Shown: positions 26,873-35,667 of the stretch, one piece after another
Numbering within the stretch: the stretch's first letter is position 1
Layout: the number at the start of each line of letters is the position of its first letter
From: Chitinophaga varians
GTDB taxonomy: Bacteria > Bacteroidota > Bacteroidia > Chitinophagales > Chitinophagaceae
Assembly: GCF_014529945.1 (NCBI RefSeq)
Contig: NZ_JACVFB010000003.1
Location: forward strand, 1,357,366-1,421,365
Direction of reading: 5' to 3'
DNA: 64,000 bases
Translations under genes and position numbers: made by a program
Notes under the pieces: model-generated
What the model was told of the DNA's origin: nothing
The model's database searches: none
What the model saw: the letters and a program-made list of their open reading frames with translations, nothing else

Positions 26873-27826
26873 ATGGACCATCCGCATCAACATCAGGGCG
26901 GCGCAAAAGCGCTGCTGAAACGATACCTCCGGGGCGACGCCTCTCCTGAAGAAAAGGAGCAGGTGGAGTACTGGTACAGTACCCTCCATAACCCGGCTTC
27001 CACGGCTTTATCTCCCGAAGAGCGGGACATACTGCAACAATCGATATTGCAACATGTCATTCATCATACGTTGCCTGTAAAGCCGCTCTATCGCCGCAAA
27101 TGGCTGCGGTATGCCGCCGCCGTATTGCTGACGGCCGGTTTGGGCGGATGGATGTATTCCCGGTACCAACCGGCACATCCTGCTATTGTGCAGACTGGCG
27201 TGGGTGTCACCAGACAGATCGTGCTGCCGGACAGCAGTGTCGTTACACTTAACGCCGGTACCACACTGCAACTTTCCGCACACTTCGGTCAGCACGACAG
27301 ATCGGTACTACTGGATGGTGAGGCCTTCTTTTTCATACACCCCGACCCTGCACATCCTTTCAGGGTGCAACACGGTCCACTCACCACTACTGTGCTGGGC
27401 ACGGCTTTTAATATCCGCTCCCGGCCCGGTGAAGAAAACACAAAAGTAGCGGTGGCCAGCGGAAAAGTACAGGTGGCGGTAGCCGGGAAAAACTATACAC
27501 TGGAAGGCAATGAAACGCTGCAATACAACGACCGGAGCGACCTTGTCATAAAAGGGCATGAAGAGAACGCACAAATAGGCCAATGGCAACACGCCATGCT
27601 GGACTTCAATGGCTATACGCTAACGGCGATGGTGGCGGAACTGCAACGACAGTATCCCGTCCGCATACAATTACATGCCACCCCCGCGGATACCGCGCAT
27701 TACAATATCAGTTTCCGCCGGGAAGACATTCATAATATCCTCGATGTATTGTCCGGTCTCACCGGCATCACCTATAAACATGAAAATGAACAAATCATTA
27801 TTTACAGTAAAACTTATGCACACTAA
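26873..27826 (+). CDS. FecR-family anti-sigma factor
   Basis: The 317-residue protein has a cytoplasmic N-terminal segment (about 1-80; LLKRYLRGDASPEEKEQVEYW, the sigma-binding part) and one membrane helix near 82-100 (YAAAVLLTAGLGGWMY). The periplasmic FecR domain follows (QIVLPDSSVVTLNAGTTLQL, LDGEAFFFI, TVLGTAFNIRS). The C-terminal DUF4974 domain (FNGYTLTAMVAELQRQYPV, YNISFRREDIHNILDVLS) contacts the SusC signalling domain. It lies 44 bp after the sigma gene and 108 bp before SusC, matching the usual sigma/FecR/SusC/SusD order. Confidence 0.93.
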   Translation: MDHPHQHQGGAKALLKRYLRGDASPEEKEQVEYWYSTLHNPASTALSPEERDILQQSILQHVIHHTLPVKPLYRRKWLRYAAAVLLTAGLGGWMYSRYQPAHPAIVQTGVGVTRQIVLPDSSVVTLNAGTTLQLSAHFGQHDRSVLLDGEAFFFIHPDPAHPFRVQHGPLTTTVLGTAFNIRSRPGEENTKVAVASGKVQVAVAGKNYTLEGNETLQYNDRSDLVIKGHEENAQIGQWQHAMLDFNGYTLTAMVAELQRQYPVRIQLHATPADTAHYNISFRREDIHNILDVLSGLTGITYKHENEQIIIYSKTYAH

Positions 27827-27934
27827 TCCGTAATCAACAAAAAACCGGAAGTGCTACCAACACCCCCGGTTTAGTCCCTGCGCCTAAAGGAAGGCACAGC
27901 ATTTTTAACGACTCACATTAAAAACATTACAAAA

Positions 27935-30900
27935 ATGAGAAATTTTTACGCCGGTTGCGTCAAGCCGGTCAAAACTCTTTTTTCCTTAAAAATGAGACTA
28001 GCACTCTTTTTCGCATTCCTTTCCACCTCTATGGCCTCCGCCGCGCACATAGAAGGTCAGTCGATGGAAAAGATCAGGGTGGACATCCAGGCGAAAGAAC
28101 TACCGATGAAAAAAGTATTGCAGATGATCGAAAAACAATCATCGCTTACCATCGGATATGATGTCAGTGCCATCCCTGCTGAAAGTAAAGTCAACTATAC
28201 CGCCAACGGCAAAACAGTAGCCGTGGTGTTAAAGGAACTGTTAAGCTCTTTCCCGGTCAACATTGTCCAGGTGAATGATAAGTACCTGCTGATCCAACCG
28301 AACAACCAGCAACAAGTGGTAAAAATCAGCGGTCGCATTATCGATGGTAAAACCCATGAGCCATTGCCCGGCGTCAGCATCAGTATCAAAGGCAGCTCCT
28401 CCGGTACGCAGTCGGATATCGATGGCCGCTTCTCCCTGGGATTCCCGGCCGGGAAGGAAGAAGTTACGCTGGCCGTGTATTTCATGGGTTTTAAGAAGAA
28501 AGAAATTGTGCTGAACAGAGATAACGCTTCCAAATTAAATATCCAGCTGGAAGAAGACAGGCTGGGCCTCGATGAAGTAGTGGTGACCGGTCAGGGTGTA
28601 GATATCGCCCGCCGCAGATTATCGTCCAACGTAGTGAGCATCGGCGCACGGGAAATTGAAGATGTGCCGGCAGCAAGGATCGATCAGCTGCTGCAGTCAC
28701 GTTTGCCCAACGCACAGATCAAACTCACCGGCGGACAGGCAGGCGCCACCTCCATCATACGCGCCAGAGGCGTTAACTCCGCCTTCGTGAACTCCACGCC
28801 TATCATCTATGTAGACGGCGTGCGCATGGACAACCTCAACACCGCATCCGCACTGGGCGGCGGTAGCGCGCAAGGCGCCGCTATCAGCGCCATCGCGGAT
28901 ATCCCGATGGAAAATATCGAGAAGATAGAATACATCAATGGCGGCGCTGCTACGACCCTTTATGGCTCTGATGCGGCCAACGGCGTTATCCAGATCTTCA
29001 CCAAAAAAGGCGGCTCCGGCAATGTGTCCGTTAACGCTGAAACACAAATAGGCATTGAAACACCAACGGCCGACTTCCTCCATTTCAAACGGACGAAAGA
29101 ACTGCTGATGCAGAATGGCTTCTCCCAGAAACATCATATTGGCCTCAACGGCGGACAGGATAAATTCGGCTATAGCTTCTCCGGTAATTATCTCAACGCA
29201 CAAGGCACAGAAATATTCGATCAGAACCGCAACCGTAAAATCGACTTCAGCACCGGTTTCCGCGCGGGACTGGGAGAGAAAGTAACTTACGAAAGCTCCT
29301 TTACCTACGTCAACAATAAATATAAACGTAACCGCAATGGTAACCAGGGCGGCTATACGGGATTATGGTTTACCGAAAGCGGCGCTTCTGCCATCACCGG
29401 CCCTAAATTCAATCCGGATATCGATAACCTCTCCGATACAGAATTCCAACGGATGAAAGATTATGTCCGCGAAGCGGAACGCCTACAGGACAATGACATC
29501 ACCGTTAATCGTTTCCAGACCTCACAATCTTTCAAATACCGTCCGCTGAAAAACCTGGTATTCAAAGCCACCGGCGGCCTTGATTATCGTGTACAGAAAA
29601 ACCAGGTGATCACCACCAACAAGTACCTCTCTTTCACCACGGGCAATCCGGTAAAAGATCAGGGCAGCATCACCAACAACGACCGTAAATACCTGGGCAT
29701 CACGCTGGAGCTGAACGGACAGCATGAGTGGAAAACAGATCAGTTCTCCTTTGTAACGACCGTTGGTACACAGTTCTTCCGCAACGAAGACCAGCAGATC
29801 GCCTACAATGGCAGCAACATCCGCGATGGCGCCAGAAATATCAAAGACGCCGCCTCCAAAACCAGTGATGAGTATTATCTGGAAGTAGTGAACTATGGTA
29901 TCTATCTACAGGAAAACATCGGGTTCAAAAACAAACTGTTCCTCGACCTCGGTCTGCGTGGTGACGGTAACCCGGCCTTCGGCCGCAACATCGGTATCCA
30001 GTACTATCCTAAGGTAGGTTTCTCTTACATCCCCAGTGCGGAACCCTGGTTTGCCAGCCTCGAACGGGTATTGTCTTCCGCTAAAGTGCGTGGCGGCTTC
30101 GGTATCGCCGGTAATCTGCCAACAGCTTTCGCCAATGAAAGAACGATTGCCTTCCAGGGCTATAACAATGACCAGGCAGCATTTTTCGGCCAGCCGGGCA
30201 ACGATAACCTGAAGCCGGAAAAAACACAAACGCTGGAAGCCGGTATGGACCTCGGTTTCCTGAAAGACCGCCTGTTGATATCTGCCGGTTATTACCATGC
30301 TGTTACCAAAGATGCGCTCTTCTATGTACCGCCTACACCCTCTACCGGTCAGGCACTGTCGCAGTTGTACAATGTTGGTAAGATACTGAACCGTGGCTGG
30401 GAGCTGAGCATCACCGCTATTCCGGTAGATACCAAAGATTTTACCCTTCGGCTGAATGCCTCTGCCAACACTATGTACAATAATGTGGAAAATGCGGGCG
30501 GCGTGGCTCCGTTTAACATCAATGGTTTCAGCGCCCGTACCATTCAGACGGTGGTACAGGAAGGCTATCCTATCGGCTTCCTGCGTGGCAACTACGGCGT
30601 ATTCGGCCCTGATGGCGTGTTACAGACAACCACCGCACAGCAGAACCTGGGCACCACCATCCCGGACCTGTTCGGTAGCCTGGGCCTGAACCTGCGTTAC
30701 AAGCAGTTTAACTTCTTCGTTAACGGCGATTATCAGAAAGGTGCTTACGCCAACTCTTTCGACCGCCAGTTCCGGTTCAACTATGGCGCCGGCAACGAAG
30801 GTATTCCGCAGGGAGAGATCGACAAAAACAAGCGTACCAACTGGTTGAACTTCACGAATATGTTCACCGAGAAAACGGATTACCTGAAAATCAGGCTGAT

Positions 30901-31129
30901 TGGTTGCAGCTTCAGCTGGAAACCGGCCATGTTCAACAAAGTGATCAAAAACGCCACTGTTAGCTTCTCCGCTGTCAACCCGCTGAATTTTGCGGCGTCC
31001 TCCTTTGATCCGGAGGCTACCATCAGCGGCAGTGCGCAAGGCCAGGGAGGCGCCACCACCGGCGGTATCTCCTATGCCACGTATTCTGCACCGCGGCAGT
31101 TCTTAGGCACTTTACGTTTAAACTTCTAA
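27935..31129 (+). CDS. SusC/RagA-family TonB-linked transporter with STN signalling domain
   Basis: The 1064-residue protein has an N-terminal signal region, then an STN domain at about 47-125 (KIRVDIQAKELPMKKVLQMI, VAVVLKELLSSFPVN). That domain is the part that talks to FecR. A CNA-like domain follows (GRIIDGKTHEPLPGVSISI), then the plug (IDQLLQSRLPNAQI, IYVDGVRMDN, INGGAATTLYGSDAANGVI) and the barrel, which ends in LRLNF. It is the outer-membrane pore of the locus and works with the SusD-like lipoprotein 11 bp downstream. The upstream FecI/FecR pair is expected to control it. Its substrate is unknown, but the co-located phosphodiesterase hints at a nucleotide or phosphodiester compound. Confidence 0.95.
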   Translation: MRNFYAGCVKPVKTLFSLKMRLALFFAFLSTSMASAAHIEGQSMEKIRVDIQAKELPMKKVLQMIEKQSSLTIGYDVSAIPAESKVNYTANGKTVAVVLKELLSSFPVNIVQVNDKYLLIQPNNQQQVVKISGRIIDGKTHEPLPGVSISIKGSSSGTQSDIDGRFSLGFPAGKEEVTLAVYFMGFKKKEIVLNRDNASKLNIQLEEDRLGLDEVVVTGQGVDIARRRLSSNVVSIGAREIEDVPAARIDQLLQSRLPNAQIKLTGGQAGATSIIRARGVNSAFVNSTPIIYVDGVRMDNLNTASALGGGSAQGAAISAIADIPMENIEKIEYINGGAATTLYGSDAANGVIQIFTKKGGSGNVSVNAETQIGIETPTADFLHFKRTKELLMQNGFSQKHHIGLNGGQDKFGYSFSGNYLNAQGTEIFDQNRNRKIDFSTGFRAGLGEKVTYESSFTYVNNKYKRNRNGNQGGYTGLWFTESGASAITGPKFNPDIDNLSDTEFQRMKDYVREAERLQDNDITVNRFQTSQSFKYRPLKNLVFKATGGLDYRVQKNQVITTNKYLSFTTGNPVKDQGSITNNDRKYLGITLELNGQHEWKTDQFSFVTTVGTQFFRNEDQQIAYNGSNIRDGARNIKDAASKTSDEYYLEVVNYGIYLQENIGFKNKLFLDLGLRGDGNPAFGRNIGIQYYPKVGFSYIPSAEPWFASLERVLSSAKVRGGFGIAGNLPTAFANERTIAFQGYNNDQAAFFGQPGNDNLKPEKTQTLEAGMDLGFLKDRLLISAGYYHAVTKDALFYVPPTPSTGQALSQLYNVGKILNRGWELSITAIPVDTKDFTLRLNASANTMYNNVENAGGVAPFNINGFSARTIQTVVQEGYPIGFLRGNYGVFGPDGVLQTTTAQQNLGTTIPDLFGSLGLNLRYKQFNFFVNGDYQKGAYANSFDRQFRFNYGAGNEGIPQGEIDKNKRTNWLNFTNMFTEKTDYLKIRLIGCSFSWKPAMFNKVIKNATVSFSAVNPLNFAASSFDPEATISGSAQGQGGATTGGISYATYSAPRQFLGTLRLNF

Positions 31130-31140
31130 ACCTGTAAATC

Positions 31141-32562
31141 ATGAAAAAAAGATATATCACCGCTGCCCTTTTTGCAGGTCTGCTTACCCTGGACAGCTGT
31201 TCCGTATTAAATCCGAATGTCACCGAACCGGTATTTCTGGAAAACCCTAACGCTGCCGCCAGCTGGGTTACCGGCCTTCGCCGGCAGCTTGCGCTGACCA
31301 TGAACCAGGTAGTCGTTTCTACCGAACTGGTGTCTGACAACTACTACAACAACCGTACGCTGAGCAGTAAAGTATTTGATATTCCGCAGATCGATTATTA
31401 TGATCTTGATGTCAACAACCTGCAGATACAAGTACAGCGCCTGCGGGAAATGTCCGAATACGGCCTTAACAAGGTGTTGCCCGCCGATCCTGCCGCCACC
31501 GCCGCAGATTCAGCGGAAGTGTATTTCAGCAGTGCCTATGCCCATATCCTTAGCGGGGAACTGTTTGTCGGTCTTCCCGGCAGCGCCGGCGGACCAGTGC
31601 TCACCTCTACAGCACATCTGCAGCAAGCCATCCGTCAGCTGGACCAGGCTATTTCCCTGAGCAAAAACGCTACAGAAACAGCCGCCTATACGTTGCTCAA
31701 AGCCCGCGCCTACTATGCACTCGGTGATGCCGCCAACGCAGCCAAATTTGCCGCTGCCGCCACCAACAGTAACGGCACGCTGCTCCGTCAGGTAAAATAT
31801 GATGGTGTCAACAACGTCACCAATGACATGCAGACTTACCTCTTCTCTTCTACCAACAACGAGTTTGCGCCGCTGCCACGGCTGGACTTCCTCGATCCGA
31901 AATATTTCCATACCGGCCTGGCCGCCAACGACCAAAAACCTGTCACCATTGCCAAAGCAGAAGAAGGGTGGCTGATCCTCGCAGAAACGCAGATCGCCGG
32001 TGGCAACCTTACCGAAGGCCGTAATTCGCTCAAACTGCTGTTGCAGCTAGTGGCCAACCGTCCGTCTGTAATGGTAGATGATAAAAAAGAAACGCGTAAT
32101 GGCGGCAACCGCACCGACTACCCGCTGAAAGCCGTCAAAGTTAAATTTGATGCCAGCGATACCCTGCGTAGCAATTACGTGCTCGACAGGCAGGCAGGTA
32201 ACGTGAAAGTATACACGGTATCCGGCACACTGGTGACAGAAAACGATCTTGATGCCGCCATCACGGAAGATCAGCTGTTATACATCGTCTACCGCCTGCG
32301 CCAGGAAATATTTATCGCCGAAGGCAGACGCATGACCGATCTGGGTATTAAATTCCCTGTCTCCCAAACAGAACAGCTCAATAACCCGAACGTAAAACCA
32401 GAACACCTGAAAGCGCAGATCCCCGCCTTCATTCCGCTGAACCGGGGCATGGATGACTTCACCTACGACAAAACCAATGGCGTCGTAACCATGAAATACG
32501 ATATGAATGCCGTGCTGGTGAAGAACAAACACGCTAAAGAAATTTTCCCGTTCACTAACTAA
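31141..32562 (+). CDS. SusD-like outer-membrane lipoprotein, divergent
   Basis: The 473-residue lipoprotein has a signal and lipobox LDSC (Cys at residue 20). Its sequence departs from the classical RagB/SusD pattern, but the helical TPR-like layout is clear (AYTLLKARAYYALGDAANAAKFA, EEGWLILAETQIAGGNLTEGRNSLK) and the C-terminal RLRQEIFIAEGRRMTDLGIKF matches the family's end signature. It lies 11 bp after SusC and 11 bp before the phosphodiesterase, so the three are co-transcribed. It should cap the SusC pore and bind its substrate. Confidence 0.88.
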   Translation: MKKRYITAALFAGLLTLDSCSVLNPNVTEPVFLENPNAAASWVTGLRRQLALTMNQVVVSTELVSDNYYNNRTLSSKVFDIPQIDYYDLDVNNLQIQVQRLREMSEYGLNKVLPADPAATAADSAEVYFSSAYAHILSGELFVGLPGSAGGPVLTSTAHLQQAIRQLDQAISLSKNATETAAYTLLKARAYYALGDAANAAKFAAAATNSNGTLLRQVKYDGVNNVTNDMQTYLFSSTNNEFAPLPRLDFLDPKYFHTGLAANDQKPVTIAKAEEGWLILAETQIAGGNLTEGRNSLKLLLQLVANRPSVMVDDKKETRNGGNRTDYPLKAVKVKFDASDTLRSNYVLDRQAGNVKVYTVSGTLVTENDLDAAITEDQLLYIVYRLRQEIFIAEGRRMTDLGIKFPVSQTEQLNNPNVKPEHLKAQIPAFIPLNRGMDDFTYDKTNGVVTMKYDMNAVLVKNKHAKEIFPFTN

Positions 32563-32573
32563 AAGCTGTTGTC

Positions 32574-33920
32574 ATGAAAAAAGTATTCTTCTTCATATAT
32601 ACATTACTGTTAGCGTCCATCGGTGCCATGGCGCAACAGGCCAAATACGTGGTGCTCATCAGTATCGACGGCTTCCGTCCTGATTTTTATCTCGACCGTT
32701 CCTGGCCCGCGCCCAATATGCAGCGCATCAAAGAGAAAGGCGTGCATGCCACCGGGGTAAAAGGCATCTTCCCGACTATCACCTATCCATCCCATACCAC
32801 CCTGATCACCGGCGTAAAACCGGCCAAACACGGCGTCTGCTATAACACCCCTTTCGAACCGGAAGGGGCCAGCGGCCGCTGGTATTCGGAGACCAGCCAT
32901 ATCAAAGCAGAAACACTGTGGGATGCTGTTGGCAAAGCCGGACTGATCTCCGCCTCAGTGTCCTGGCCGGTATCAGTAGGCGCTCCGGTAACCTATAACA
33001 TCCCGGAGACATTCTCCCTCAGCAACCCTGCCGATCGCAGAGTCCCTACCAGCGAGCAGTCCACGCCCAAAGGCCTCTTTGAAGAAGTACAGCACAACGC
33101 CACCGGTGAGCTTCAGTCCACCGACCTGAATCTCCGCTACCTCGGTATGAACGAGACACTCAGCCGCATGGCCGCCTATCTCATCCGCCGCTATAAGCCC
33201 AACCTGCTGACCGTTCACCTTCCCTGCACCGACGAAGTGCAGCACCGCGAAGGAAGGGAAGGCAACGCCGTAGCCACCGCGGTAGCTTCCGCCGACCACG
33301 GTATCGGCACCATCCTCGAAGCCATCGAAAAAGCCGGTATCAGCGACAGCACCGCCGTCATCATCACCGGCGACCATGGCTTCGTGGACATTCACACCTC
33401 CCTCGCTCCCAACGTATGGCTGGCACAAAAAGGACTGGCCGGCACCAAAGCCAATCCTGGCAGCTGGAAAGCATTGTTCCACAGCGGCGGCGGCTCCACC
33501 TTCCTCAAGCTGAAAGATAAAAATGATGCTAAAACACTACAGCAGGTGAAAACCATCCTGAATGAACTGCCGGAAGGCATCCGCAAACAGTTCCGCATCA
33601 TAGAACAACCCGCCCTGTCACAAACAGGCGCCGATCCTGATGCCGTACTGGCACTCACCGCCGTACAGGGCATCGCCTTCTCCGGCAACCGGGAGGGAGA
33701 AGCCGTGAAAAAAGCCAATGGCGGCGCCCATGGGTACTTCCCCGATTTCCGGGAAATACAGACAGGCTTCGTTGCCTACGGTGCCGGACTGGCAGAGAAT
33801 ATTACGGTTCCGGTCATGGAGCTGACAGATGTAGCGCCCCTGGTAGCTAAATTGTTAGGGATATCCCTGAAAGACGCTGAAGGGATGGTATATCCCGGAG
33901 TAATGAAAAAGGGCATATAA
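32574..33920 (+). CDS. Ectonucleotide pyrophosphatase/phosphodiesterase (alkaline-phosphatase superfamily)
   Basis: The 448-residue protein has a signal peptide (about 1-20, ending AMAQ) and the alkaline-phosphatase superfamily metal ligands: SIDGFRPDF near residue 30, the nucleophile Thr in FPTITYPSHTT, PCTDEVQH, GDHGF and GAHGYFP. This arrangement fits NPP enzymes, which split phosphodiester or pyrophosphate bonds of nucleotides and related compounds. It is the last gene of the FecI-FecR-SusC-SusD group, separated by 11 bp from SusD and followed by a strong terminator. Its secretion suggests it acts on the substrate before or during import. Confidence 0.9.
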   Translation: MKKVFFFIYTLLLASIGAMAQQAKYVVLISIDGFRPDFYLDRSWPAPNMQRIKEKGVHATGVKGIFPTITYPSHTTLITGVKPAKHGVCYNTPFEPEGASGRWYSETSHIKAETLWDAVGKAGLISASVSWPVSVGAPVTYNIPETFSLSNPADRRVPTSEQSTPKGLFEEVQHNATGELQSTDLNLRYLGMNETLSRMAAYLIRRYKPNLLTVHLPCTDEVQHREGREGNAVATAVASADHGIGTILEAIEKAGISDSTAVIITGDHGFVDIHTSLAPNVWLAQKGLAGTKANPGSWKALFHSGGGSTFLKLKDKNDAKTLQQVKTILNELPEGIRKQFRIIEQPALSQTGADPDAVLALTAVQGIAFSGNREGEAVKKANGGAHGYFPDFREIQTGFVAYGAGLAENITVPVMELTDVAPLVAKLLGISLKDAEGMVYPGVMKKGI

Positions 33921-33923
33921 CTA

Positions 33924-33957
33924 TAAAAGAGAGGAGGCTATGGCCTCCTCTCTTTTA
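33924..33957 (+). terminator. Rho-independent terminator after the phosphodiesterase
   Basis: TAAAAGAGAGGAGGC pairs perfectly with GCCTCCTCTCTTTTA across a 4-nt loop, 3 bp after the stop codon. It ends the plus-strand operon and can also act on the minus strand. Confidence 0.9.
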
Positions 33958-34004
33958 GCACAGGAATAATCAGGACTACTACCTTTATAATACATTATAA
34001 GATC

Positions 34005-34026
34005 AAGGCCGCAGGAATGCGGCCTT
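34005..34026 (-). terminator. Hairpin terminator after the third SusD gene
   Basis: AAGGCCGC and GCGGCCTT enclose a 6-nt loop, 40 bp past the SusD stop at 34067 on the minus strand. The U-tract is weak, so it may need a factor. Confidence 0.6.
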
Positions 34027-34066
34027 ATCTTTAGTCATCATCTATTATTTAAACCAATGGCAGGAT

Positions 34067-35650
34067 TTACCTAACCTGCCAGAAGATCTTGTTATACGCT
34101 CCATCCTGTGAGGCCACCGCCTTGAAGTTGTCAGCATTCAAAGTACGTTCCTTATCAGGATAAAGTAGTCTCAACGGAGGTGTAGGCATAGTAGTGGTAC
34201 CTACATCTTTCGGGAAATACAGTTTAGGATAACCGCTTCGTCTCATCTCGGCCCAGGACTGGGGAGATAACATCACCCCATAATCGGCCCATTTCTGCAA
34301 TCCTATTTTGTTCAGGTTGTCCTCTCTACCGATAGTGCCATACGCCACCTGCGGGCTGGCCAGCATAGCGCTGATTTCCGCATCGGAAGTGGCAGCTGCC
34401 GGAGTACCCCACCCACTGCTGCTATTGATTTTGAAATAGTAGGAAATGGACTGTTTGATGCCATTTTCGTAGGCCGCTTTCGGATCACCACCACCCCATC
34501 TTTCGTATGCTTCTGCTTTGGAAAAACTGACTTCTGCGGCTGTCAGTATGATACCGGGGAAGTTCACATTGTTGACAAAGGTTACAGAATCTATGCGGGA
34601 GATAAAGCCGGAGGCGATGGAATCTGTCTGGCGACCGCCATCCCAGGACATAGGCACACCAAAGTACCCACCGTTCTTATTTTTGGCAAAGAACACCCTT
34701 AACCGTGGGTCTCCTGAAGGCTTCATCAGTGAATCCAGCATATATCCGGGGGCTGGGTTGTTACCGAGCCCCTCCTTCATATCGGTAGACAGCAGGTCCG
34801 GTCCTTTTGCAACGATCTGCACATTCTCGCTGACAGCTTCTACCAGTGGATATTTGGCCGGGTTGCCCAGCAGCGTTTGCACGATACCTTTCGCTTTGGC
34901 TTCATCCTGGTAGGAAATACGCATAGCCAGGCGCAGCAGCAGTGAGTTACAGTATTTACGCCATGCTACCAGGTCGCCTTTCAATATAAAATCCTGTTTC
35001 ACGAGCTTATTCTGGTAAAAAGGATCTGGCTGTACGGTGGCCAGGTAGTCACTGATCCGTTTCAGGTTGATCAACGCGGAATCATATACGTCTTTACCCT
35101 TATCGTATTTGGCGAGTATCAGTTCTCCTCCTGTGGCATTCAGTTTGCCGGCATCAGAGAAAGGAATATCTCCCCAGAGGTCTACCATCTGCGTTGCCTG
35201 ATCGTAAACAAATATGCGTGCTGTTTCCATGAACAGCAGATACCCTTGTTTTTCCGCATCTGTTTTAAGGGCGCCATACAGGCGTTCCATTTCACGGAAA
35301 CTGGCAATCGGGCCAGAGAAGTTGGAGCCAGGAGAAGTATAGAAGTCATTCCAGCGGTCCTGCGTATAATTCACCGTCTGCTCATACATGCGATTGGTGC
35401 CGGCGAAGCCTACTGTTTGTGTATATCGGCCCATTTGCGGAGCGATAAACGTATATAGATTCCAGTAGTTGGGAATAATACGCCTGTTTTTGAATAAGCC
35501 ACTGTATAAACCATCAATATTGGCAAGTGTTGTCTTTTCCGGATCATAATACCGTTCGTCAAACTGTGATTTCTTACACCCTGAGAGTATACCCACTGAC
35601 GCTGCGGCTATCATTGCTATTGTCAGAATTTTTCTTTTCATTTTTCTCAT
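34067..35650 (-). CDS. SusD/RagB-type outer-membrane lipoprotein (third pair)
   Basis: The 527-residue lipoprotein has a lipobox near residue 25 (GILSGC). It belongs to the divergent SusD group with the pattern FLMETARIFVYDQATQMVDLWGDIPFSDA and, later, ILTAAEVSFSKAEAYERWG and LQKWADYGVMLSPQSWAEMRRSGYP. The family forms the binding lid on a SusC pore. It lies 17 bp after the SusC gene of the same pair. No enzyme gene, sigma factor or regulator is attached, so the substrate cannot be inferred. A second ATG three codons in is equally possible as the start. Confidence 0.9.
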   Translation of the reverse strand: MRKMKRKILTIAMIAAASVGILSGCKKSQFDERYYDPEKTTLANIDGLYSGLFKNRRIIPNYWNLYTFIAPQMGRYTQTVGFAGTNRMYEQTVNYTQDRWNDFYTSPGSNFSGPIASFREMERLYGALKTDAEKQGYLLFMETARIFVYDQATQMVDLWGDIPFSDAGKLNATGGELILAKYDKGKDVYDSALINLKRISDYLATVQPDPFYQNKLVKQDFILKGDLVAWRKYCNSLLLRLAMRISYQDEAKAKGIVQTLLGNPAKYPLVEAVSENVQIVAKGPDLLSTDMKEGLGNNPAPGYMLDSLMKPSGDPRLRVFFAKNKNGGYFGVPMSWDGGRQTDSIASGFISRIDSVTFVNNVNFPGIILTAAEVSFSKAEAYERWGGGDPKAAYENGIKQSISYYFKINSSSGWGTPAAATSDAEISAMLASPQVAYGTIGREDNLNKIGLQKWADYGVMLSPQSWAEMRRSGYPKLYFPKDVGTTTMPTPPLRLLYPDKERTLNADNFKAVASQDGAYNKIFWQVR

Positions 35651-35667
35651 TTTAAAACACAGATCAA

